Shown: positions 26,933-36,062 of the stretch, one piece after another
Layout of the letters: each line of letters starts with the position of its first letter
Position numbering within the stretch: the first letter of the stretch is position 1
Assembly: GCA_030549495.1 (NCBI GenBank)
Contig: JAUIRK010000945.1
Span: 698,001 to 762,000, forward strand
From: Nectonema munidae
Lineage: Eukaryota > Nematomorpha > Nectonematoida > Nectonematidae
Length of the DNA: 64,000 nucleotides
Direction of reading: 5' to 3'
Translations under genes and position numbers: made by a program
Notes under the pieces: model-generated
The model's input: only the letters and a program-made list of their open reading frames with translations
What the model was told of the DNA's origin: nothing
The model's database searches: none

Positions 26933-28079
26933 ATTTAGTATTTTTAATGTTTAAGTTGAGTATTTAGCCGGTAAGCTGGAGTCATTTGGTGTTAAAGGTA
27001 ATTTACTTGGGTTATTGAAAAATTATCTTGAAGATAGAAAACAAATTGTTGTTGTCAATGGCACTCATTCTCATGAAAAGCTGGTTACAAGCGGAGTAGC
27101 GCAGGGATCCGTGCTTGGACCTTTGCTGTTCAATATATTTCTCAATGATCTTTTGAACATGATAAATTCTAAAATAAAAGTGTTTGCTGATGATATTAAA
27201 ATTTATAATGTATCTAATCCTCATGGTAGAAGTTGCTTGCAGAATGATTTAGTGCGGATCTTTCATTGGTGTAGTAGATGGCAGATGAAATTAAATTTAG
27301 ACAAGTGTACTCACCTTCAAATTGGATCACAAAGTATTCAGTCTTACTTCATTGGCGGACACAAACTAAATAAAGTAGATTCACAAAAAGACTTAGGAGT
27401 AAGTGTAAACTTTAATCTTGATCCAAGAGAAAATATTTCAACAAGAGTTCATAAAGCCTTTCAAGTCTTTCATCAAGTTTACAAAAGGTTTGCTCTATTT
27501 GATGCCAAAATAGCATTCCTTTTGTATAAAACCCTCATCAGGCCTATTTTAGAGTATGGTAATGTTGTTGCCTTTTCCTTCCACTCCTGTGATGTTGCAA
27601 ATATTGAAAGAGTGCAGAGAACAATCACTAAAAAGATATTAGGAATGAAACATTTTAGCTATAAAGAAAGATTGAAAAAATTGAATTTGTCTTCCATGAT
27701 GTATAGGTTTAAAGGAAATGATATGATTACCGTTTACAACATTGCAAATGAAAAGGTGAAAATGGCTTCACAAATCTTACCTCAATTTTCTGAAAGATTA
27801 CAAAGGTTTCATTCCTTCAAGTTTAAAAAGCGACATTGCAAAAAGTTATATCTGAAAAGATTTTTTACTCAACGTATGATAAATGACTGGAATGCCTTGT
27901 CTGATTTTCTTATTAATGCCCCTTCCTTGAATGTTTTTAAAAACAGACTGGATGAGTTTTGGAAGGAAAAAATGTTTGAGCATGAATAAAGGTGTGGACC
28001 TTCATAAATACGATGCGAATATTCTTCATAGGCTTTTTGCCTCTTTTTTTTCGCTAATAAATTATGTTTTGTTATGTTA
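26933..28079 (+). mobile_element. 5'-truncated LINE inserted in the USP-family repeat
   Basis: Boundaries come from the copy at about 60650, where GTAGTATATAATATGGATCC runs on uninterrupted. Here the matching sequence is split after AGTATACAATA (26932) and resumes at TATCGAGCATAAGTTATAAGG (28080). The insert ends with TTATGTTTTGTTATGTTA, which resembles a short 3' repeat tail. Confidence 0.75.
26970..27989 (+). pseudogene. Reverse transcriptase fragment, CR1/Jockey-like
   Basis: The frame is open from about 26970 (KLESFGVKGN) through the first Met at 27015 to the stop at 27989. Motifs: GVAQGSVLGPLLFNIFLNDL, catalytic FADD in KVFADDIKIY, then a complete thumb and C-terminal region (KTLIRPILEYGNVV, RVQRTITKKILGMKHF, NDWNALSD). 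Endonuclease and RT motifs 0-3 are missing because of 5' truncation. The surviving reading frame has no stop, so the insertion is fairly recent although non-functional. It is a different family from the LINE at 13.5-15.4 kb, judging from motif wording. Confidence 0.85.
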
Positions 28080-28119
28080 ATATCGAGCATAAGTTATAAG
28101 GTTACTTACAGATAATGTC

Positions 28120-28413
28120 TTTTTTTCAAGACCATTTTTCATACAAAGAATCAAACTTATAAATGTAGTATATATATTTTTTTATCATTATTTCTATTTG
28201 TAAAAAAAGTAACTTTTTTATTTCTGTGTATATTATTTTTTTAAAACTCGCGGGTCATTTGAGCCTTCTGGTAAATCCCTCAAACATGATTAAACTCCGA
28301 GGATTTTTTTTTAATGAATATCTAAAATTATTGCATTGTAAAGTTTTACATGTGTATATTTCTATTGTTTATTTTGTTGTTCTAATGTTTGGAAATGCAC
28401 TTCTTCTTCTTCT
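28120..28413. mobile_element. 294-bp insertion with 7-bp target duplication
   Basis: Flanked by TAATGTC on both sides (28113-28119, 28414-28420). The copy near 60620 lacks it and reads CAGATAATGTCAAAATTTTG. The insert begins with a T-run and ends in CTTCTTCTTCTT. No transposase or clear terminal inverted repeat was seen, so its class is open. Confidence 0.7.
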
Positions 28414-28575
28414 TAATGTCAAAATTTTTATAAAAAATTGTAATTTGATTGACAGTTTTTGACATGAACGGGTTATTCAACTACCATTAAAATGGTATCA
28501 AAAGATGCAGCTAGCGATTTTAGCAAATTTCACAAAATTAATTGTGGACAATTAATTTTTTAGTGAAGGGGGAAG

Positions 28576-29106
28576 GGAATTTTTGAAAAAGCAAGGACAT
28601 TTTGGACACTATAATAGGGTTAAATTTTGTTAAAGCAGTTTTTTGCAATGCAGGCATCTAAATTGTGATAATCTTGTTGAAGACAAAGAAGATTGAGATC
28701 GTTGATTAGAGCATCTCCTGCACGACCACGGGACCGGCTAGTTTATATTATTTGAAAGACTTACTTCCCTTGTGAACAGACTTTCCATTATTTTACCTTA
28801 TTTGATTTGAGCCTAAAGTCTTTCAATGAATATTTAAAATGTTTTTTTAATTAATTTTCGGTTTATTGGATATATAATAAATAATCCAGGAGTTTAAAGA
28901 ATAGCCAGCAAATTTTTGAGCAGGGCAAATATATTTTATACCACATAACTATATAAGAACTAAGCGCTTTCGTGGCTGCTTCTTGCTGCGCTCGAAACAT
29001 TTGTTCGTTGGTAGATTGTTCGTTTCTCTCTATCAAGATCGAAACGAACATGGGAAGAAGAAGAAGTATAGAAGATTAGGTTTAAGCATTATCGTTAGGT
29101 ACACAC
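28576..29106. other. Spacer between the USP-family blocks
   Basis: AT-rich sequence with no match to the other family copies and no gene. Short frames are not convincing. Confidence 0.4.
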
Positions 29107-29666
29107 AAAAGCAAAATATATCATTTGACTGTTAATAAATGATAGAAGAGAAAGTGATGTGTTACGAATTATCCTATCGTGTGTCTATCTGTTGGTAGAA
29201 TCATTCTGATTGGTTTTATTCGTTTCTCCATACCAAATAAATGTCAGAATTGAATTCAGCATACTTAAAAAGGGGTATATATGTGTAAAAATCCATTTAT
29301 TTGTAAAACTAGCGAGTTTGAGGAAAATCACCATTTTTAAATGCCTTTTTGACCGGTTTAAAGAGTTGTGATTTTTAGATTTTCAAAACAAATAAATATT
29401 ACAATTGAATTGAACATATTAGAAAATGTGGTATATATGTGATAAAATTATTTTAAATATAAAAAATCAATTTTTTAGATGAGCAGCAATTTTAAATCCC
29501 TTTTCTTTTGATTCATTTTCATCTCAATATATCACCCCGATTGAACTCATCATACATGAATTGAGTAAGTCACACGTTCAAATTGATTTCAAAAAACATA
29601 TAAAATCCTCAAACCAGTGGCGTTTTTAATATAACGTTTAGAGCGTTAGGGGAATAGCTTTATGAT
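29107..29666 (+). repeat. Block A', second copy of block A in direct orientation
   Basis: Matches 18727-19433 from AAAAGCAAAATATATC to GGGGAATAGCTTTATGAT, minus an internal deletion of about 140 bp. In the left copy, block A runs straight into TTGCCATATG of block B. Here it is followed instead by TGGTTCTAGGAAAGTC. Confidence 0.85.
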
Positions 29667-29667
29667 T

Positions 29668-29712
29668 GGTTCTAGGAAAGTCTCTGAAGTCGGAAAATCA
29701 CTGAAGTAAATT
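29668..29712 (+). repeat. Terminus of TIR element D, stray copy
   Basis: GGTTCTAGGAAAGTCTCTGA and the following ~25 bp repeat the left terminus of the element at 33513 with one or two differences, in the same orientation. The inverted USP arm lies between these two direct copies. Confidence 0.8.
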
Positions 29713-31179
29713 TAGAATAGGTCAGAGCTATCTATATATACAGGTGTCAATATATGAAGATTTTGTGACTATTAATATAATTTTAAATAAATTGAATTTG
29801 CCCATCTTTTTCCTTTTTCGTGAAAGAGAAAATCTTTTAGATGAAGAAGGTGGATAACTTTTTGTAATTCAACAATGAACATCACGAATTATTCAACAGA
29901 ATAAGAAACCTTCAAACTGAGATTGGTTGACAAATATTCAGGCCTGATAATAAAATACACGATACTGATAAAAAAAAGCCTAAGATCATCAAGAAGATTC
30001 TTTAATAAGAATGTTTTGATAGAGGAAAAAATCTGTTAAAAATAAATCCTTAAAAAAGTTTTTTCAAACACACATTGAAGAAACTAAATTTCTAATGAAA
30101 AAAAAGCTACTAAGAAAGGATCATCATAGAATGAATAGCAAAATTACATATTGTAAAGCATTGAAGATATGACGTAGAGACTACGAGCCGATAACGAATT
30201 TGTAGTCAAAAAGATGGAGACCCTATAGAGATTTTATTTATTAAATAAATTAAGAAAATAATTAGCAGAGAAATACTGCAAGTAGAATTTATTTTGAAGT
30301 TTATATATTTGATATTGATTTACAGGTTTTATTGATTTCATAAAAAATGAACATCATCACCATTAAATTCTACATACTTGAAAATGAGCATATATGTATA
30401 AAAAAAATTTATATATATTTTTTTAGATAAAAAGTTTCTTTTTTGAGATGAGCTGTCAAATATAAATCTTTTTTTGACAGGTTTGATTGGTTTTGATAAC
30501 AAATGGACATCACCACTGAATTTAGCATAGTTGAAATATATATGTAACAGTAAAAATAATTATAAAAACTTTTTAATACCTCAGAAAAATAGGGGGGCGC
30601 ATTTACGACCCCCCCCCCCCTCCCCCCAGCACTTGAGCGGAAAAATTTAGCCCAGCACTAATAGGGTTGAAGTATTTATGGTACCTTAGCGAAGATCTTG
30701 CACCACTGGCTTTTTTCTACTCTTCTCAATTCAGAAAAAAAAGAAATGATCCTTTATACTCTCATAAATAACTTATATTGATTAAATATAAAGTCTCATA
30801 AATAAAAAGTGATTTATTGAAGATCATATTTAAAACTTAAATTATATTGACAAAGTGGTGGTGACAAATATCACATGCTGATTAAATATTTGTGTACTCA
30901 TCAATAAAGTGTTTTACTTTATTGATCCTTTTTTCCAAAATCGATTACCCTTTTCTACAACGCGTTCAAAGCATGGAATCTTTGTTTTCCATGATAGAAG
31001 TTTGCTGGTAAGTTTAAGAGTGACTGATAAACGTTTTGCCTAAATTTTCTCCTCTGTTCATTTGAGTTCTAATCGACCTGCCATATGAAAGAGGAGTATA
31101 TTTTAGATTCTCCCTTTTTCTATTTCGAAAGATAAATTACTTGGTGAAAAGTTTTCTATAAAATCTCATTTCAAAAAAA

Positions 31180-31421
31180 ATTGGTGAGGTGGTCCATTGG
31201 GTCATGTGTTGAATGTTTTGTGTCTCATTCCTGGAATTCAGGTCCCCCCTCCAAAAAGGTATTATCCGTCCGAAGACGGGGGTCTCATGTGAGCCAGAAT
31301 TCTCACACTCATTGTTGCCTGATTAATGGCACAGACCAGCCTCCATCTTTGAGTCGCCTCTTACGACACGCAGATGATACGCGAACACTATTCTAATGCC
31401 GGTGTCAGACGGCCCCTCCCA
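31180..31421 (+). repeat. GC-rich conserved module, right arm
   Basis: Inverted counterpart of 21510-21752, nearly identical. It sits between the USP stop codon and the outer part of the arm, as in the left copy. Confidence 0.6.
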
Positions 31422-31649
31422 TTTTAATTTGTTAATGAATTAGTAGATTTATTTTTATATATATTAGTTTTTTTTACATTATTTGATTTTTAAAACCCTT
31501 AGCAAAATTCTTTAAATATCCTTGATTACCTTTATTTTTACAACCCTTAACCAAAATTTTTTACAACTGCTAGTATATATTAGATAATGAAATAAATATG
31601 AAAAATCTTTTGTCTTTTTTATAATGAATAGATATATATCTTGGATTTA

Positions 31650-33101
31650 TTATATTTTCGAAAAAAACATGACATATGTACTTCCGATAATGTCGTCCAA
31701 GTAATAACCTAGTGGAATCTCCTTAGTTATGTCAACTCTTTTGTCATCCGCGTAAATGTACGTTCCCCTTTCATTTGTTTTTATTAAAGATGTGTAATGA
31801 TAAAATGAATCTGGATTATAATGGCCGTTATGGAAAATAGAACCTACGAATTTGTAGGACTCTTTCTTGGATGCATTTAAGTTCAACGTTTCTAGCGTCT
31901 TCAAGTGTATTCTGTTCTTCGTTTGGTTCCTGTAGTTGAAAATGTTCGTTCTGACAATCAAGTACATGGGAGAAGAAAGTATGTCCATTTTCTCCTTCAT
32001 GTATCTGCCGCATTCAGAACATTTCCTTTCGCTCATTATTTCTTGCGTGCTCCTATTGGTTGCTTCTTCTACGTCCATCATCTCTCCTTCCTTGTAATTG
32101 ACTTGCAGACCTTTTTGATTTTCTATGTCATTGTATACTTGGTGGCCACATTCACATGAAAAGTGTGTCCTTGTAATTATATTAAAAGGCAATTCAAGTT
32201 GTGGGCACTTCAAAAATACATCATCCAGAAATTCGAGAGGGTCTTGTGTACTTTTGCCATCGTATCTCTTCTTGTCAATTGACTTCCTAAACGCTCTGTT
32301 CGATAAAGGACCCTTCTTGGTTGTGTAACTCTGATACAGTTCTTTTAAGAGTTTGTTTCCGCCTATTGCTTCTTCAATATTTGGCAAGTTGAAAATACAT
32401 TGAATTAAGGAATTGGCGTAACAATTCAGTCTGTCATTGATAAATCCAGGAGGTTTCTTGATAATCTTTTCACTACTTGGACATGGATTTACTTTGGGAG
32501 TTTTGGAGTCTGAGCTATCGTTTTGTGTTTCTCTTTTCTCATTTTCTTTCTTTTCTATCAATACAAAGGCTTTTTGACTGTCCTTGTTCTTAACTGTTTC
32601 TACCGGTAAAGGTATGTTTTTAATACTTTCTGATTCTGAGTTTTCCTTCTTTTTTGAAAAATTTGCTAATTTTTTAAATATATTTGTACGAACCTTTTTC
32701 GGGGGTTGCTCTTGTTTAAGTTGTAAATTTTGTGTCCATTTTTTTCCTCGGCGAATGCAAAGGGAAGTGATATAAATAATTAATTTCGCAATTTTTAAAT
32801 ATATACTTAAGATTACAAAATAGCTATTGAGATTGAACAAACTACCAACTTGACAAACTTCTGGAATCTCACTTATTTTTTTAACATTTTCTTCATTCTT
32901 GGATATTTCTATTCCCATCTTCTTGCCATTCTTTACTAATAATTGACCTATCTTTGTTAAAAAGTTGTAATTTAGTTTCAATGTAGTACTAAATTTATCA
33001 TTATTGTTATCATTGATAAATATCGTATTGTGGCATGTCCCTGAAAGTTTAGTAAAACTCCAGAAAAACAGCATAATAATAAACATAAAAAAGCGTGACA
33101 T
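31650..33101 (-). CDS. Membrane-anchored ubiquitin-specific protease, right arm
   Basis: An intact 483-residue frame with the same layout as the left-arm gene: hydrophobic N-terminus, second hydrophobic segment, Lys/Ser-rich linker, and USP domain with Cys227, the two CxxC-like pairs, His435 and the ADD motif. I count 8 amino-acid differences from the left copy, none in a catalytic motif. Some changes are non-conservative (Leu to Gln before VGSLF, Phe to Cys in the linker). Both copies keep full-length frames despite heavy decay of neighbouring elements. That fits either a very recent duplication or constraint on the protein. Confidence 0.85.
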   Translation of the reverse strand: MSRFFMFIIMLFFWSFTKLSGTCHNTIFINDNNNDKFSTTLKLNYNFLTKIGQLLVKNGKKMGIEISKNEENVKKISEIPEVCQVGSLFNLNSYFVILSIYLKIAKLIIYITSLCIRRGKKWTQNLQLKQEQPPKKVRTNIFKKLANFSKKKENSESESIKNIPLPVETVKNKDSQKAFVLIEKKENEKRETQNDSSDSKTPKVNPCPSSEKIIKKPPGFINDRLNCYANSLIQCIFNLPNIEEAIGGNKLLKELYQSYTTKKGPLSNRAFRKSIDKKRYDGKSTQDPLEFLDDVFLKCPQLELPFNIITRTHFSCECGHQVYNDIENQKGLQVNYKEGEMMDVEEATNRSTQEIMSERKCSECGRYMKEKMDILSSPMYLIVRTNIFNYRNQTKNRIHLKTLETLNLNASKKESYKFVGSIFHNGHYNPDSFYHYTSLIKTNERGTYIYADDKRVDITKEIPLGYYLDDIIGSTYVMFFSKI

Positions 33102-33512
33102 CTTGAGGTCCTGTATTTATAAGTAATGAATTGCAAACAAATACAGCACAGAGTATTGGTAACTTCATGTAATTAGCCAATGAGAAGTGAGAGTTCACTG
33201 CACTCTCTGTCAACCACAACGGACCAATGATATCAACCGATGAAACAACTCATCACACACCAAAAATACACACAAAAGGCCTATCTATATAAGTCCTCGG
33301 TAACGGACCGAGAAAAAAATTGACCAATCAGATGAGATATCATCAGACTATATAAAATATACACAGAAAAGATACAACTATAGTGAATCAATCAATAACT
33401 CATCATCACACGACATGACATACAAAACGCTTAACTCTTTTAGCCTATACTACTTTTATATCAACTCATCATACCATACAAAGTTACACACAAAACATAT
33501 GGCAAATCATAA

Positions 33513-36062
33513 GGTTCTAGGAAAGTCTCTGAAGGCGGAAAATCACTGAAGTAAATTCCATGGAAAATCTGTGAAGTAAGTTTTCACACTTTGTGCATAA
33601 GGCGCTCCTCCCTCTCTCTAGCTGGCCTATCTTCCTCTGTATTACATTTTCTCTTTTACTTTTCTTACTCACCAAAGTGTGACATCTACGCCAATATCAC
33701 TTACGCTGGGAAACAATTTATAAAGAGATGTGGAAATTCAATGTTTTATTTGAATTAACTGAGCCACACATGGTCCATCATTACTATTTAGTAATACTAA
33801 CTCGGGCATTTTATTAGCACATAAGTCAGTACTATTATTTTCACATATGTGAATTTTCCCACAATCATTCTCGCCCTCATTTATTGCATTTAGTGCTGTA
33901 ATAAGAATATTCTCTTTACTATACGTTTATCCTTTAAGTTTATACATTTAAGTTTTCTACAGCTTCAAATTTCAAAAAAGAAATTTTTTCTCTAAAATTT
34001 TAAAATCACATGAAAATATTAATATTTACAGACAGCCACCCAAAATCTATAAACTTATGTTCTAAAATTTAGTTTTTTATTACTTGAGGTGTTAGAAGGT
34101 TGTGGAAAGAGGTTTTTAAAAATTAATAAACTACATTTTTAGAAAAATATCTCGAAAAATATATTGCTAATAAAAAAGCTAGAATAATCTCTTTCTAAAG
34201 GAGTATATGTAATTGCCTAGTTTGCCCCTCTTAATGTTAAAAGTAAAGCAATAAAAGTATCCATAGTGGCTTAAAAAATTTTTTAATGCCTTTTTTCTTG
34301 TTTTTTTATATTAAATATAAACACCGATAATTTTACTATGTAGATTCGGGGTCCCTCTATCAGAATTATAATTGCGCCCCGCAATTCCTAGCACCGGCTC
34401 TGAGATTGATGACCATTTTTAATTGCTCCCGAGTAAGCGGACTTTTCTGTTTTTTGTGGACTGCTTACCTTAATGTACCCTCATCAGGCAAACATGGGTC
34501 CATCAGACCCGAGAAACTTTTAAAATGAAGATTTTTTGTCATCATAGTTTTGAAACTTTTAAAATACCTCATTCTACTTGTATTTAAATCATTCAAAACA
34601 TATTTTTGTCAAAGTTATTTTTTTCGACAACGACCTAAAAACTTTTAGCATTACCTTGCAGGTAAACATGGGATCTTCAGTCTAATAGACCCAATAAGCA
34701 GTGAGCAATCACAAAAACATATTATTTGTGTGAAATGTAGTAAAAATAAATAAATTTTTACAATGAAATAATAGTAAGTATTTGTTCATTAACTATTAAA
34801 CTTTGAAAAAGCTTCAAACAAATAAAGAAAACCTTTTTTTGCACCGCGTCTTTTCATTCAAAAACACCCAAAAACACATTCAAAAAACATCTAAAAACTA
34901 GTTTTATTTGTAGTTTAAAGTAGTTTATTTGTAGTTTTATTAAATTGTTTTTTTCTTTTTTATATAGATTTTATCATGAACATAATATTTTAGTATGTAA
35001 TGTACTAACTCTTGCTTTAAACTTTACTAACCATTAAAAACCTTTACTTTTGAACTCAATTGATTAATTGAAATTTTTTGTTGAATTTCACTGATTATTT
35101 GATTTAAATAGTTTCTGTTGCTACATATGATGTTGTTTTTTGAATGTGTTTTTGGGTGAAAAGACGCTCCCTTTTTTGTAGTAAATTGCTGAACTTTAAT
35201 ATTTCTGGCAATATAAAAGATATTTATAGTTACATATATGCACAAGAAATCATTAATTTAAAGGTTATAGATACGCTAAATGTACAAAATATAAAAATTA
35301 TCATAAACAAAAGAGTATTTGTGAAAACAAAAAGGCCGGGCCCGTTGGAGCCATGTTTATCTAAATCGTAAAGAAAATATGTTTGCCACTGTTTTGTATT
35401 AATCTTTCTGTTGCGTATCTTTTCTTAATAATAATAATAATGATTTTTTAATGTTTTTCAAATAATTAATTTATGTTAAACCAGGAGAATCAATATGTAC
35501 TTACTTTGAGTAAATGGCCCAGATACTCAGATATTTTTAAAAATTGTACTCACCGTTGAAAAAGTTTGCACACCCCTGGTTAAAGTCTAGTTTTTCTTCA
35601 TAAGAAAGGTTACACTTTAGTGAGTCAAGATTCACTCTGAGGAGATATTATGAAGCTTTAAACTTCCTCATCTCTTTTAAAAATTGTTTCCTGGCGTAGA
35701 TACACTTTGGGGAGTGAGAAAAGTGAAAGAGAAAATGTAACAGAGGGGAAGATAGGCCAGCTAGAGAGAGAGCGCGGCTTATGCACAAAGAACTTACTTC
35801 AGAGATTGAAAACGTTGAATAAATCTTTTATTTAACAAAATACTAGCAATAACATTTCGGTCACTATGACCTTCTTCAGATATATATTATATTATTGCAG
35901 ATTATATTATATTATATATATTATTGCTAGTATTTTGTTAAATAAAAGATTTATTCAACGTTTTCAATTTATTTTCTTTACAACTTTTATTTATGAAGAC
36001 TCAGCGCCATTTTATCTACATTTACTTCAGAGATTTTCCGACTTCAGAGATTATCCGTCTAC
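33513..36062. mobile_element. TIR element D (about 2.5 kb, non-coding)
   Basis: The left end (33513-33740) and right end (35645-36062) are inverted repeats. They share CTGAAGTCGGAAAAT-type ends, TTTGTGCATAAG, CTAGCTGGCCTATCTTCC and ACACTTTGG-type inner sequence. The right TIR is split by the 214-bp hairpin insertion. The interior (33741-35644) is AT-rich and holds no recognisable gene. A hAT-like end (GTTTGCACACCCCTGG, read on +) occurs at 35567-35582 inside it. The class is not assigned. Confidence 0.7.
35808..36021. mobile_element. 214-bp hairpin-headed insertion with 14-bp target duplication
   Basis: TTACTTCAGAGATT flanks it on both sides (35794-35807, 36022-36035). The insert is a 44-bp arm (35808-35851), about 70 bp of loop with TTTCGGTCACTATGACCTTC and (TATAT)n, the exact inverted arm (35922-35965) and a 56-bp tail. 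The arms match perfectly, and with the adjacent ATT/AAT the palindrome reaches 47 bp. The loop wording (TTTCGGTC...GACCTTCTTCAG) recalls the ends of Penelope-like elements in other animals, but this is only a resemblance. Confidence 0.75.

Larger units (their letters stand above)
18727..28575 (+). mobile_element. USP-bearing repeat family, left copy with nested insertions
   Basis: This unit comprises block A (18727-19433) and block B, which begins at the TTATGAT junction and carries the USP gene. B continues past a hAT (23095-26142), a LINE fragment (26933-28079) and a 294-bp insertion (28120-28413) to about 28575. The extent is defined by comparison with an inverted copy (29713-33509) and a partial copy at 60440-62068. 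The true termini are unknown. No transposase, integrase or polymerase gene is visible in the shared sequence apart from the nested intruders. Confidence 0.65.
29713..33509 (-). mobile_element. USP-bearing repeat family, right (inverted) arm
   Basis: Reverse complement of 19427-23094 plus 26143-26273 of the left copy, without the hAT. It carries the second USP gene and the GC-rich module. It stops at the D-element terminus on the low side and at ATCATAAGG on the high side. By eye the arms are nearly identical over about 3.8 kb, so the pair could form a very long hairpin. Confidence 0.88.

Noticed and set aside
34480-34705. PiggyBac-like GGGTCCATCAGACCC palindromes inside element D
   Set aside because: Two short palindromic phrases only. 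I could not identify a matching pair of element ends or TTAA target sites.
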